A DNA stretch of 64,000 nucleotides, from NCBI GenBank assembly GCA_016180645.1, contig JACPAV010000013.1, positions 25,049-89,048 on the forward strand, written 5' to 3'. Shown one piece after another: positions 41,377 to 51,675 of the stretch (the stretch's first letter is position 1; each line of letters starts with the position of its first letter). Origin of the DNA: Nitrospirota bacterium. Its GTDB lineage: Bacteria; JACPQY01. The translations under genes were made by a program, and so were the position numbers. The notes beneath the pieces were generated by a model. The model saw only the letters and a program-made list of their open reading frames with translations. It ran no database searches and was not told where the DNA came from.

Positions 41377-42806
41377 GCCTTGGAGCAGCATTCGGTCCCG
41401 CCTGGGCGCTCCTGGCGGCGGGAATATTGGTGCTTCTCGTCGACCTCTGGTCGAAGAATCGATCGCTCCAGGTTTTCCTGGCCGTTGCGGGCGTGATCGC
41501 AGGAATCGCCTGGGGCATTTCCGCATCTCATGCGGGCGCCTTCGATTGGCAGAACATGCTCGCCTCCGACCCGCTCTCCAGGGGAGCGGCGGTGGGCTTT
41601 GCCGTCTTGACGGGTCTCCTCCTGCTCGGCTCCCACGATTTCTTCAAAGCCAAGCGCGCATATGAGGGCGAGGTGATCTACCTTCTCCTGTTCGGCGGAT
41701 TCGCGATGGCTCTTGTGCCCTTGGCGCGGGATCTCGTAGTGCTATTCATTGCGTTGGAGACGGTTTCGCTCGTGAGCTACACGCTGATCGCCCACCTTCG
41801 GGCGGAAAGCGGCCGGGTGGAGGCGGGAATCAAGTACATGCTGCTCGGCGCGTTTGGGAGTGCCGTTCTCCTCATGGGGATCGCGTTTTATTTTGGAGTC
41901 ACGGGAACAACCTCGCTCGATCCGGCGCGGTGGAAGTTGGGCGTCGATCCCACAGGAATCGGATGGATCCTCAGCACCGTGTTCATCCTGAGCGGATTGG
42001 GCTTCAAAATCGCCTGTGCGCCATTTCACGTTTACGCTCCGGATGTCTACCAGGGGGCGCCGGGGCCGATCTCGGGGTTCCTGGCCGGTGCGTCAAAAGC
42101 TGCATCTTTCCTGGCTCTCTACTCCGTCGGATCGATTTGGTTCACTCCCGGCGCCGATGCGCTCCAAGGGTCGCTGGGGGACCGCGAAATCCTTCGGAAT
42201 GTCATCCGGCTTCTGGCCGTGCTGACGATGGCGTGGGGAACCGTCCTAGGAGTGATTCAGACGGAAGTGAAACGCATTCTCGCGTATTCAAGTATCGCGC
42301 ACACGGGCTACATTCTTTTGTTCCTCCTTGTGCCGGCGCAGGCGGGGGAGGGGGTCCTGATCTTCTATGTGGGCGTCTACGCGCTCATGAAAATCGGCGC
42401 GTTTCTGTGCGTATCGGTCCATGAGGCTCGGACGGGTGAGAAGCTGGAGCTGAAGGATCTCTCACGGCTCCGCGCGGAATCGCCGTGGCTTGCCCTGGCG
42501 TTTGGAGTGTTCCTGTTTTCTCTCGCGGGAGTCCCGCCGACCGGTGGGTTCATGGCGAAGCTTTTGTTGTTCCGCGAGGCGGTGGCGGCCGGCGAAACTC
42601 CTCTCGTGATCGTGGGCGTCCTGACGAGCGTCATCGCCGCCGGATTCTATTTGAAGATTACAATCCCTGTCTTCCTGACCGGCGAGGATCGCGCGACTGA
42701 AAGGCCGCACGGCTTCTCCTGGCTCAGACTCGTTGCCGTCGTCACCTCCGCCGCCGTCCTCTACCTCGGCCTCTTCCCCCCCGTCTCCTGGTTCCGGCTC
42801 TCGTAG
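41373..42806 (+). CDS. nuoN: NADH-quinone oxidoreductase subunit N
   Basis: The 477-residue antiporter-like subunit contains LFIALETVSLVSYTLIAHLRAESGRVEAGIKYMLLGAFGSAVLLMGIAFYFG, GLGFKIACAPFHVYAPDVYQGAPGPISGFLAGASKAASF, and VKRILAYSSIAHTGYILL. Its ATG overlaps the nuoM stop. It completes the membrane arm (J-K-L-M-N). No nuoA-I genes lie before it, so the rest of complex I must be encoded elsewhere. Confidence 0.96.
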   Translation: MSLGAAFGPAWALLAAGILVLLVDLWSKNRSLQVFLAVAGVIAGIAWGISASHAGAFDWQNMLASDPLSRGAAVGFAVLTGLLLLGSHDFFKAKRAYEGEVIYLLLFGGFAMALVPLARDLVVLFIALETVSLVSYTLIAHLRAESGRVEAGIKYMLLGAFGSAVLLMGIAFYFGVTGTTSLDPARWKLGVDPTGIGWILSTVFILSGLGFKIACAPFHVYAPDVYQGAPGPISGFLAGASKAASFLALYSVGSIWFTPGADALQGSLGDREILRNVIRLLAVLTMAWGTVLGVIQTEVKRILAYSSIAHTGYILLFLLVPAQAGEGVLIFYVGVYALMKIGAFLCVSVHEARTGEKLELKDLSRLRAESPWLALAFGVFLFSLAGVPPTGGFMAKLLLFREAVAAGETPLVIVGVLTSVIAAGFYLKITIPVFLTGEDRATERPHGFSWLRLVAVVTSAAVLYLGLFPPVSWFRLS

Positions 42807-42850
42807 ATTGTCTACCGGGGGGTCGAAGCGGAATTCGGGCTGATCGCAGG

Positions 42851-45241
42851 CTACTGGGTGAGGACGACTTCAATGGTTACGGCGTCGGCTCGGCCATGGT
42901 CGTCGATGACCCGCAAGACGGACTTTCCCTGCCTTGGGACCCAGTAGAGGGTTTCACCGTTGTTCGCCTTGTCGACGTATCGGTCACCGTCAAACCAGTA
43001 GAGGCGGCGCACATCGGCGTCAGCGACCGCGGCAAGGGGGATCGACGGCTTCTCGATTGCGGTCATGCGCATGGTGTACGCCACTCCGGTCTCCGGTGAA
43101 CTGATGACCGGAGGGACTCCCCTGTTGTCATTGATATCTATGGGACAACGTGGATTGTCGGGGGGGGGGGTCCGACGTGGTATACCGGCGCGACGAAACA
43201 GATCGAGCAGGTCGGACGGCCAAAATTCAAAGATCGAGGGTTTCACGCGGCTTGCCCGATCCAAACACGCGCGGCGGCCGGTGGTGGAATCGATGGGGAC
43301 CAAGCGGTGAATGTCGCACCGCTCGATGGGCGATCTCCCGGGAATAAACCAAGTGTCAACGGTGTGCGGGCAGTGTGGATTGGGAATTCGACCGGAGACC
43401 GCGCACACGCGCACCTTTGACAATCTTCCCAGCCGCGCAGGCCCCGTGAGGTAGAGGTTCTCGGCATGAGGCTGAAGGGCGTCAATGATACCGAAAAACA
43501 GCGGGGCAGCGGTCTGAATCCCGATGAAGGATGGATTGCCTTCTCCATTGAAGTTGCCCAACCAGACCGCGAGAACGTATTGTCCGAAGATGCCGACCGA
43601 CCATGCGTCGCGGAAGGCGGAAGATGTTCCGGTCTTCCAGTACACCGGAGCGATGTTGCCGGTCCATTCCGGCCGGTAGCCCTGATTCGGACGAACCACG
43701 TCCTTGAGAACCTCCAGCACCATGAACGACGATTCAGGTGTGAAGAGAGGATCGCCACCGGGCGCGTCGCGATCCATCCGGGTGCGCACCCCCCTTATCT
43801 CTCCACGGTTGGCCAGGGAGGCGTAGAGTTGCACGAGGTTCTCCATCGTGACTTCCGCACCGCCCAAGACGGGCGCGAGACCGTAGTAATCAGGGCCCCT
43901 TGGGAGATCGATGTTGACATGACGAAGGAATCCGTAGAAATTCGGCTCACGGAGCCGGGACGCAATTTCGACGGCCGGGACGTTCCGGCTCCTGATCAGA
44001 GCGTCACGTGCTGCGACAGGACCCGAAAAGTCACGATCAAAATTCTCCGGACTGAAACCGCTGAACCGGGAGGGGGTGTCCTTTAGCATGGTCATGGGGT
44101 GCACAACACCCTGATCAAATCCCAGCGCATAAGCGAACGGCTTGAGCAGAGATCCGGGCGATCGTTTGGCCCTGAATCCATTGACCTGGCCTTGGATGGA
44201 CTCGTCGAAGTAATCAGCCGATCCGACCGCCGCAAGTACGTCCATCGTTCGATGGTCGGCGAGCAGGACCGCCGCGTTGTGGACCCCCTGCATTCGCCGA
44301 CTTTCGACGTAGGTCGCCACGAGGCGCTCGACCGTTTTCTGGAGGTCCAGGTCCAGGGTGGATGGGATGGACCCCGTCAGGTCTCGATCTTCCTGGAGCA
44401 AATCATCCGTGAAGTGGGGCGCGAGAAAGGGGAGGGCGCTCCTGGACCCAACCTTGATCGGCAGGGCCATCATCTGCCGTTGCTCCAAATCCCCCGGATG
44501 GTCGGCGATCCACCGCTCGAACAGGGCATTCCGCGCGGCGGACAGATCCACGTTGATGGGGGCGGCTCCCCGGCTTGTTCCCAATGCTCTTCGGGTGGGG
44601 CTTTGAGGGATGACGGCAAGTGTGAGAATCTCCTGCAGTGTCAAACGATTTGCGGCCTTGCCAAAATAGATCAGGCTTGCCGCCGCGGCGCCTTCAACGT
44701 TCTCCCCATACGGGGCCAGATTCAGGTACGCCTCCAGGATCTCCTTTTTTGAATAGTGTCTTTCCAGTTGGACGGCGCGCGCAAGTTGAACGAGTTTGCC
44801 TCGCAGGGTTCTGGATTTCATCCGATAGCGGATTCGGGCGAGCTGCATGGTGAGGGTTGATCCACCGATGCGTCGTCCGCCCCCGACGTACGTGTGCCAC
44901 GCGGCCCGGACGAGCGAGACCGGATTGAATCCAGGGTGATACTTGAAGTGTCGATCCTCGTGAAGCAGGGTGGCCTCGATCAGCTCCGGAGAGAAGCTTG
45001 AAAGAGGCTGCCACATCCGGAATCGCTCATCCGCCGCCGTGGTCAGCCTCAGGAGGCGTCCTCCCCGGTCGAATACGGCTTGGGAAAAACTCAGCCCTTC
45101 GCGGAGTGGAGGTTTCGGTATCGCCGCGAGGCAGGCGATCAGGACGACCGATGCCTTGCCGATTCGGCTAATGAGCCGACTCGACCGGCCCCGCGACTTC
45201 AATCGTTCCACCCAGCCCTCTGGCTTGCACCGACCGGTCAT
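42851..45241 (-). CDS. pbpC: Penicillin-binding protein 1C
   Basis: A bifunctional peptidoglycan synthase of about 796 residues. It has a membrane helix (SVVLIACLAAIP), a glycosyltransferase domain (EATLLHEDRHFKYHPGF, GGSTLTMQLARI, KKEILEAYLNLAPYGENVEGA), a transpeptidase domain with SPGSLLKP (Ser nucleophile, SxxK), SRN and KTGTSS, and a BiPBP_C-like C-terminal beta domain. ATG 45241 is chosen; GTG 45211 and ATG 45274 are alternatives. It overlaps the alpha-2-macroglobulin gene by at least 40 bases. A run of 11 C in the coding strand (43160-43170) lies in a proline-rich linker. Confidence 0.9.
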   Translation of the reverse strand: MTGRCKPEGWVERLKSRGRSSRLISRIGKASVVLIACLAAIPKPPLREGLSFSQAVFDRGGRLLRLTTAADERFRMWQPLSSFSPELIEATLLHEDRHFKYHPGFNPVSLVRAAWHTYVGGGRRIGGSTLTMQLARIRYRMKSRTLRGKLVQLARAVQLERHYSKKEILEAYLNLAPYGENVEGAAAASLIYFGKAANRLTLQEILTLAVIPQSPTRRALGTSRGAAPINVDLSAARNALFERWIADHPGDLEQRQMMALPIKVGSRSALPFLAPHFTDDLLQEDRDLTGSIPSTLDLDLQKTVERLVATYVESRRMQGVHNAAVLLADHRTMDVLAAVGSADYFDESIQGQVNGFRAKRSPGSLLKPFAYALGFDQGVVHPMTMLKDTPSRFSGFSPENFDRDFSGPVAARDALIRSRNVPAVEIASRLREPNFYGFLRHVNIDLPRGPDYYGLAPVLGGAEVTMENLVQLYASLANRGEIRGVRTRMDRDAPGGDPLFTPESSFMVLEVLKDVVRPNQGYRPEWTGNIAPVYWKTGTSSAFRDAWSVGIFGQYVLAVWLGNFNGEGNPSFIGIQTAAPLFFGIIDALQPHAENLYLTGPARLGRLSKVRVCAVSGRIPNPHCPHTVDTWFIPGRSPIERCDIHRLVPIDSTTGRRACLDRASRVKPSIFEFWPSDLLDLFRRAGIPRRTPPPDNPRCPIDINDNRGVPPVISSPETGVAYTMRMTAIEKPSIPLAAVADADVRRLYWFDGDRYVDKANNGETLYWVPRQGKSVLRVIDDHGRADAVTIEVVLTQ

Positions 45242-48200
45242 ACATGGCCTCCGCGAACGGGGGAGGCACGGCATATTTACCCTTGTTCACGGGCCGTATC
45301 TGGTAGACGAACTCCCGGGTCTTTTCGCCGATGGCGCCGAACAAGATGACTCGATCCTCGCGAACGTCCGCGTGGTCGGGTCGCCATGAACTCCCGGAGG
45401 CCGCGATGCGAACGTTACCCTTCTCGCCCTCCTCGGGATCCATCACCACTTCGAAGCCGCCCGGCAGGAGGTCCACAACGGCCACGTCCGAATGGTTCAT
45501 GCCGTCAAGCGCCCTCATCCTGAGATGAACGGAGACGTGTGACCCGACAACGGGAATGGAGCCTTTCGCGATTTCAAACTCCCGGAACACCTCCATCTTT
45601 TGCTTCAGTTCCTGTGCGGGAGCGGCGAGATCGAACCCGCTCTGCGATACTTGGTAGAAAAGGATCCAGTCGCCTGAATTCTTGATCCTGACCTTCACGG
45701 CCTTTTCGGAATAGGCGCTCCGGGGGAAGGATCCTCCCGAGAGCACCAAGGGTTGAGACGCTCCCGTGGTAAGGATTTCCGACACCGTGACGTCGTTTCC
45801 CTTCGGCCGGCCGGTGACACCGGCGTAGCCGTGGAGTGCAAGGATGGAGTAGGCCGAGGAGGTGGTGTTGAAGCGGCCTCCGACGATGGGGTCGATGATG
45901 TGGAGGAGTTCGTCACCGCCTATGGCGTGCAATTGCTCGGGGAAGTGTTTGGATACGATGTAGAGATAGACGGCGTCTCGGGTCAGAGTGTCATAATACT
46001 CATCGTAGTCCTCCTCCTGTGGATCACCCAGGCGTGATGGCGAAATCAAGGCGTTCGCTTGACGATCCAACCGGAGCAGCTTGTACACCGCCGCCAGGTA
46101 GACTCCCGTGAGGTCTTTCTCCCACTTCCCGGGAAGATTCTTGTCGAGCCAAGTTCTCAGCGCGTCCAGGGTGCCGGTGGTGATCTCGCTATTCCGGGTC
46201 AGAACATACAGTGAGTATGCACGAACTCTGGCTTCCGAAAGAGCGTCAACGTCTTTTCCGGAAAGATAACGCAGGTAGTTCAAGCCTCGCTTGAGGAGAT
46301 CCTCGGGGACGGACAGACCTCCTTCTCGGGCCTCGGAAAGGAAGTGCATTGCGTAGACGGACTGGAATGGGGAGACGTGGGAGTTGGCCGCCCAGAAGCC
46401 GAATGCTCCTTCGGCGTTCTGACGGGCCCGCAGGATTCTGAGCGTGTCGGCCATGCGGGTTTCGATTTCCCCGGGTTTGTAACCGAATTCGGGATACTGG
46501 CGGAGGACAATTGATGGGAAAGCTTGGCTGACCAGTTGTTCCGTGCACCCATAGGGGAATTTCTGAAGGTAGCCCAGCAACCCATTGGCCAGACCCAAGG
46601 GCAACGTGGAGGCGCTGACCTCCAGGACTCGAAAATCGGGGTACAAGCGACGGCTCACAGTCACTTCGGCTTGCCCTCCACGGATGTGACCTCCGGCAAC
46701 GGTGGTCACAAGCGGAGCGGGCGGTCGGATACTGAGGTCAACCGTGGCCGTGGACCGTTGCTCCTTCCAAGAGCTGATGAAACTCAGGTTCCCCGATCCC
46801 AGAACGTCCTTGGCCCGGACCCTGAATGCGGCCACCCCTTCCCGGCCCTCGGCAATCTTCAGCGTCTGGCGGGTGGGTCCCAAGAGCTCGAGGTGGTGGG
46901 AAGCCTTTGCCTCAACTTCGATCCCCGCATCCGGCCCCGATCCTTCCGCGTTGTTATGGACCACCACACTTGCCTCGAATTCATCACCTGGTGAGGCGAA
47001 GGTGGGGATGTTGGGATCGACGACGAAGGGTCCCCTCACAAGGCCCTTCCTCTCCGCCACGCCGATCGCGTCCGCAAACACCGCAACGGCCATGACCCGC
47101 ACCGTGCCGTTGAAGTAGTCGGGCATGGGATAGACGAGCTCACGCCACTGGGAATCGGTATCCACCATTCCAGACCAGTACGCCACGGGTTTCTGGCGTT
47201 TGCGCTTGAATGGATTCAGGTTGCTTCCGAGAGCGTACTCATCACCCCCCGGAGAGAACAGCGATTTCAGGTGTCTGAATTCCGGCAGGATCAGATCCAC
47301 GGTCTGCGCGGTCCGGACCTCCAGCGCCCGCCTTTCGAAGAACTTCGCCAGCGGGTTGGGCGTTTTGTAGGCGGCCACCTGGAGGATTCCCTCGTCAATG
47401 GCGTACACGACGATCTTTCCCGGCCGGTCGCTTCGATAACGGATGGAATAGGGATCTCCCGGTAGAGCGAGGGCGGGGATGTCCAGGTCCACCTTGGCGG
47501 TTCTTCTTTCGAGGCTGACGCTGAAAGGGATGACGCCGTAACTCAGTGGGCTCATGAAGATTTCCGGTGATGCGGTATCTCGGACAAATTCCACGTTCAC
47601 AAATCCGTTGCCCTCCAGGTCGGCCGGCACTCGAATCCTTTGCACGGTATTGGTGGAGCGCGACTGGAACCACTTGGATGCGTATACGCGCTCGCGCTCC
47701 ACGGTAATCAGCCCGGCTCCGTTGTACGGCGCCGTGATTTGCATTTCGATCTCGTCTCCCGGCGCGTAGTCGGTTTTGCTGAGCTTGATTTGAAGTTCTG
47801 CGTTCCGCTCGAGAGATCGACTCAGGTTTGCTTCCCCGATAACGCTGAATCCGGCCCGCAGGAGTTCGGCTCCCTTTTCGTCCTGAACGAGCAATACAAA
47901 GTCGCCCGGTTTTTCGGTGGGCAGGGCGTATTCGAGACCCTCGGCAGCGAGGGCAAGAGTCTCGACCTTTACGGGATTCTCCTTCTGGACGGATTCATAT
48001 TTGTAAGTTCCATCTCTTTGACGGAGGAGAACGGAAACGTATTGTTGTTCAATCACGCTGCACCGGAGTCCGCGCACGGGGGCCATGGCCAGCTTGGGGT
48101 CCACGGCGATGATTCTGAGAGTGCGCTTCGCGTCCCGCTTCACATATTTCAAGTCGCCGTCCGGCTTGTACCCGAGAAGGAAGGGGAGGTCCGAAACGAG

Positions 48201-50978
48201 GGCGACGTTTTCGGAGGTTACGGCTCGGCCCGCACCGGATTCGTAAGCTTCGGCCACAAAGATCATCCGATAAACGGCCCGGTCGAAACGTTCGAGGTGC
48301 AGGTCGAACTCCGTCCGGCCTTCCTCGTCGGTGTGCCACTCTTCCAGCCTCTCCGTAAAGGCCTTCTTCTCGCGGTTCGGATCGTAGAACGTGAAGTCGG
48401 CATAGGGGCGGAATGAAGGGTAGCTTGGCGTAAGAGTGATGCTGGCCGCCACGCGCCGGTTGGTGGCCGGCGTCCCGATTAGATTTCGGAGTGAAACGGA
48501 TACCTTCAGGCCATCGGGTGACACCCATCCTTCTCGTCTCTCGTCCGAGAATCTGGAAACAATCGTCATGCGATCCGGCAGGAACTCCTCGACGCGGACG
48601 GGCACCGATGCCAAGAGGCTGGCCGCCCGGTCATCCTTCACGACGTAGGCCCCGATCTGGTATCCGCCCGTCGGGCCGTTTTCCTCCGTTCTGTAGAGGA
48701 TTTCTTCGAACCCGCTTGGAGACAGTCGGATCCTTTTTCGCTGGACAACAAGTCCACGCGGGTCCGTGATGACGGTTTCAAGGGGAACGCCGCCCAAATC
48801 CTGCTTCCAGTCCGGCGGCTTCACAATCAGTCCCACCCGGATCTCATCTCCCGGCCGGTAGATTCCACGGTCCGAGAAGAGGTACGCGAGGAGTCGTCCG
48901 GGTTCCGTGGTCTCAAGCCCGCCGACGTCGAAGCGGGAGAAGTTGAGTCGGCGGTCGGCCCAGTCATAGGGCATGAAGGAGAGGTCCGCCGCGTGCGTCG
49001 CAACATAGGCCGTGGGAGTCTTCTCCCGGTCAAAATCTTTCAACGACGGAAAGATCGTAGTCCCGTCGGACCCGGTTGTTCCCGAGACCACCGGCAGGCC
49101 GTTCTTGCCGATGACTTCCACCTTCGCTCCGGCCACCGGCCCGCCGTCCGCAAAAGACATCAGGAACACCTGACGCGCTCCATCCCTGGCTTCCTTCACC
49201 AGCAGCCCCAAGTCCGTGACGAGGACAAGCCGATTGTCCTTGATGCCCGTGGTCTCTTTCTTCTCCTGATCCCAACTTTCAGCTTTCAAAAGGAACAAGC
49301 CGCGTCTTGTCTCGGCCTCGCCTGCGAGATACACGGACAAGTCGAGAGCGGTGTACTGTGCCTTTCTCAAATCATTCCTGGCAAACTCGCGAATCTCCAC
49401 GAAACGCTCCGTGATGTTCTCGGGTCCGAAATTCCAACTGAATCCGGGGTTGTGGAACTCTTTCTGGTAACCGGTGGTCTGGCTCACCAGATGGTTGATC
49501 TGGTGCGGTAGGACACGAGCAATCTCGAACCGAATGGCCTCGATGCCGTTGGAGACGATGGAGATCTTTTTCTCACCGCTCATGCTCAAGATGGCCCCGT
49601 CATGCATGATCTCCAGAGATTTGGGGAACTCGGGGACCCCGGCCACTTTGTCGAAGGTGTCCGCGAGCACATACCCGCCGTGAGAGCGAAGTCCCTTGTT
49701 GATCTTGACATAGAGGTGTCTCCCCGGTTCGGCCTTGAACTTGAAGCTGTGGAGAGTGGCGTGCTCGCGCTCCGTGGGAAGCGCGTCGAGGCCGAGAGGT
49801 TCACAGAGATCGAGGACTTCCGGACCGATCATTCCCGCGTCGTACCAATCGTAGTTCTTGACGGCGGATCGTCCTTGAATCGATGGTAGATCGCGCGGGA
49901 GGAGGCAGACGTGCAACGTTGTGCGGAGATCTTGGTCCGATACTCCATCGGTCGTCGCAAGAACGAGGATTTGTTCAGGCTCATATTTTTCGTTTCGAAC
50001 AATGGTCAGCTCGGCGGATTCCACTTTGAAGAAGTCATACATCCCCGGAATTCTTACCTTCGACTCAAGTTCTTTTTGGAATCGAGGCCCCCCTCGCAAG
50101 GAACGCACTCCTGCTGCCAAGTGAATCGTCATGTGGGTATCCTTCAGCGCGATACGGACGGGATCGGAGTGGATGTAAGCCTCGCCCTTGAAATCGTCGT
50201 AGGTGACTTTGAAGGGGAAGGATTCGCCGCCGATGCCGAGCACGCCTTGGCGTTGGCCTTCCATCCGAAGAACCAAGCGCGGCTCGAACTCCGAAGGATC
50301 CACCGGATGGGTAAAGGAAACAGTGGCCACTACCTTCTTGAGGTCCGCATGCTCCGGGTCTTGGTAAAATTCGGCGCGTTCCAGGGCGACCTCAAAAGGC
50401 GCCGACTGAAACTTGATTTCGTAGGACTCCGGATGAACATGAGTCGGAAATAAATTCCGGTCGAATCGGACGGAGTACTCTTGACCGACGCCCCACTCCT
50501 GTTCCGGATTGAACTTCAGTTCTCGATCGGTTTCCCATACCCACTTTCCCTTGAGGGGCGGCGAAACGAGAAGACCGGCTTTGATTTCCTTGCCCACCTG
50601 CTCCAATCGGGCTGCGGAGTCGCTGAACTCGATGGACAGCGGGTCCGGTACGGCCCCTTTCTCCAATCGGGTCGGTCCGGGTGGGGCCGGCGTGGCGACA
50701 AGCTTCACCGGTCGAGGCCGGATCCTGAACCAAGCGTAAAGCCCGCCCGCCGATCCTACCGCTAGGGCCAGCACGCCTAGATAAAGCGCCGCTTTACGCT
50801 TGTGGGTTCGGACCCAAGTGGGCACATCCCAACGCAACGTTGCGAGAGCCGGAGAAATATGTTCTCGGAATGTCGGCCACCAGGGAGGCGGAGTCCACGA
50901 AAGTGTTCCGAGCATTCGCGGCGACCACTTGGAAATGAACTGCCTGATGGAGCGAATAGTGGACCGGACCCTATTCAA
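45168..50978 (-). CDS. Bacterial alpha-2-macroglobulin (YfhM-type) protein
   Basis: The 1936-residue protein has an N-terminal cytoplasmic basic region and a single membrane helix near residues 64-84 (KAALYLGVLALAVGSAGGLYAWF), instead of the usual lipobox. Macroglobulin-type beta domains follow, with FSDRGIYRPGDEIRVGLIVK (MG domain hallmark) and GNLSFISSWKEQRSTATVDLSI. The thioester motif is intact as YGCTEQLVSQ (CxEQ), followed by the helical TED domain (DTLRILRARQNAEGAFGFW). Such proteins trap proteases in the periplasm and are typically encoded with PBP1C to protect or repair a breached cell wall, as here. It overlaps the preceding DUF2914 gene by 8 bases. Confidence 0.92.
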   Translation of the reverse strand: MNRVRSTIRSIRQFISKWSPRMLGTLSWTPPPWWPTFREHISPALATLRWDVPTWVRTHKRKAALYLGVLALAVGSAGGLYAWFRIRPRPVKLVATPAPPGPTRLEKGAVPDPLSIEFSDSAARLEQVGKEIKAGLLVSPPLKGKWVWETDRELKFNPEQEWGVGQEYSVRFDRNLFPTHVHPESYEIKFQSAPFEVALERAEFYQDPEHADLKKVVATVSFTHPVDPSEFEPRLVLRMEGQRQGVLGIGGESFPFKVTYDDFKGEAYIHSDPVRIALKDTHMTIHLAAGVRSLRGGPRFQKELESKVRIPGMYDFFKVESAELTIVRNEKYEPEQILVLATTDGVSDQDLRTTLHVCLLPRDLPSIQGRSAVKNYDWYDAGMIGPEVLDLCEPLGLDALPTEREHATLHSFKFKAEPGRHLYVKINKGLRSHGGYVLADTFDKVAGVPEFPKSLEIMHDGAILSMSGEKKISIVSNGIEAIRFEIARVLPHQINHLVSQTTGYQKEFHNPGFSWNFGPENITERFVEIREFARNDLRKAQYTALDLSVYLAGEAETRRGLFLLKAESWDQEKKETTGIKDNRLVLVTDLGLLVKEARDGARQVFLMSFADGGPVAGAKVEVIGKNGLPVVSGTTGSDGTTIFPSLKDFDREKTPTAYVATHAADLSFMPYDWADRRLNFSRFDVGGLETTEPGRLLAYLFSDRGIYRPGDEIRVGLIVKPPDWKQDLGGVPLETVITDPRGLVVQRKRIRLSPSGFEEILYRTEENGPTGGYQIGAYVVKDDRAASLLASVPVRVEEFLPDRMTIVSRFSDERREGWVSPDGLKVSVSLRNLIGTPATNRRVAASITLTPSYPSFRPYADFTFYDPNREKKAFTERLEEWHTDEEGRTEFDLHLERFDRAVYRMIFVAEAYESGAGRAVTSENVALVSDLPFLLGYKPDGDLKYVKRDAKRTLRIIAVDPKLAMAPVRGLRCSVIEQQYVSVLLRQRDGTYKYESVQKENPVKVETLALAAEGLEYALPTEKPGDFVLLVQDEKGAELLRAGFSVIGEANLSRSLERNAELQIKLSKTDYAPGDEIEMQITAPYNGAGLITVERERVYASKWFQSRSTNTVQRIRVPADLEGNGFVNVEFVRDTASPEIFMSPLSYGVIPFSVSLERRTAKVDLDIPALALPGDPYSIRYRSDRPGKIVVYAIDEGILQVAAYKTPNPLAKFFERRALEVRTAQTVDLILPEFRHLKSLFSPGGDEYALGSNLNPFKRKRQKPVAYWSGMVDTDSQWRELVYPMPDYFNGTVRVMAVAVFADAIGVAERKGLVRGPFVVDPNIPTFASPGDEFEASVVVHNNAEGSGPDAGIEVEAKASHHLELLGPTRQTLKIAEGREGVAAFRVRAKDVLGSGNLSFISSWKEQRSTATVDLSIRPPAPLVTTVAGGHIRGGQAEVTVSRRLYPDFRVLEVSASTLPLGLANGLLGYLQKFPYGCTEQLVSQAFPSIVLRQYPEFGYKPGEIETRMADTLRILRARQNAEGAFGFWAANSHVSPFQSVYAMHFLSEAREGGLSVPEDLLKRGLNYLRYLSGKDVDALSEARVRAYSLYVLTRNSEITTGTLDALRTWLDKNLPGKWEKDLTGVYLAAVYKLLRLDRQANALISPSRLGDPQEEDYDEYYDTLTRDAVYLYIVSKHFPEQLHAIGGDELLHIIDPIVGGRFNTTSSAYSILALHGYAGVTGRPKGNDVTVSEILTTGASQPLVLSGGSFPRSAYSEKAVKVRIKNSGDWILFYQVSQSGFDLAAPAQELKQKMEVFREFEIAKGSIPVVGSHVSVHLRMRALDGMNHSDVAVVDLLPGGFEVVMDPEEGEKGNVRIAASGSSWRPDHADVREDRVILFGAIGEKTREFVYQIRPVNKGKYAVPPPFAEAMYDRSVQARGLGGTIEVAGPVESAH

Positions 50979-51369
50979 TCTTGAATTCCAATTTCTTCAA
51001 CAGTTTCCCGTCGCTTGAGAGGACCTCCACCCTCCAACCACCGGTCCATTCCGGGAGGATTCTCTTCTCGCTCCATGTGCGCCAGGACTTGGCCCCCACA
51101 GGTAAGTTCAGTTCAAACCGTTTCTGATCACCGTGGTACCAAACGTGGGTGACTTGAGTTGGGACCTCGGCCCCTTCAATCCGAGTGAAGGCGATAAGCC
51201 GGTCAACAGTCGAAGGGAAAGTGCCGGCATCCCCCTTGGGCTCCTTGTTCTCGATGGATGTTGCAATGGCGGCCCTCGTAACGTTCAGCACTTCCGATTG
51301 GGCCAGGTTCACACCGAACCAAAAGAGTGAGACCGCCATCCATCCGGTTCTAATTGCGCATCTGTTCAT
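50971..51369 (-). CDS. Exported DUF2914 protein
   Basis: The 132-residue protein has a signal peptide (MAVSLFWFGVNLAQS) and the DUF2914 pattern VTHVWYHGDQKRFELNLPVG...RTWSEKRILPEWTGGWRVEVLSSDG. The domain is beta-rich and of unknown function, often periplasmic. It is the first gene of the alpha-2-macroglobulin/PBP1C operon and overlaps the next gene by 8 bases. A ribosome-binding site (GGAGGTGCGGGG) precedes the ATG. Confidence 0.85.
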   Translation of the reverse strand: MNRCAIRTGWMAVSLFWFGVNLAQSEVLNVTRAAIATSIENKEPKGDAGTFPSTVDRLIAFTRIEGAEVPTQVTHVWYHGDQKRFELNLPVGAKSWRTWSEKRILPEWTGGWRVEVLSSDGKLLKKLEFKIE

Positions 51370-51675
51370 CCCCGCACCTCCTTCGTCGGTAGAATGCAGC
51401 CATGCTACCTCCCTCCAAGTCGTGATTCAACCCTTTGTTGCCGATCCCGATTGGGGTGATGGGGCCACCGGGGATCTGTCAAAGACTGAGAGGAGCGACG
51501 GGAGACGCTCTACGCGCCTACGGCAGTAAGCGAAATATCCTTGACCCGATCGGGGGGAAGGTCGAGGGCATGTCGGGAGGTGGGGGTGTGAAACGCGGCC
51601 GGTTGATAGTTTACGCCTTGGAATCTCAACTAGAATGGAGCAAATCATCTCGTCCAAAAGGCAAAACAGAGGAGT
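51370..51675. other. Intergenic region without a recognised gene
   Basis: About 306 bases separate the DUF2914 gene from the downstream end of the ATPase gene, both on the minus strand. It holds the DUF2914 ribosome-binding site near 51372-51384. No convincing open frame, hairpin terminator or repeat is seen in the rest. Confidence 0.4.
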
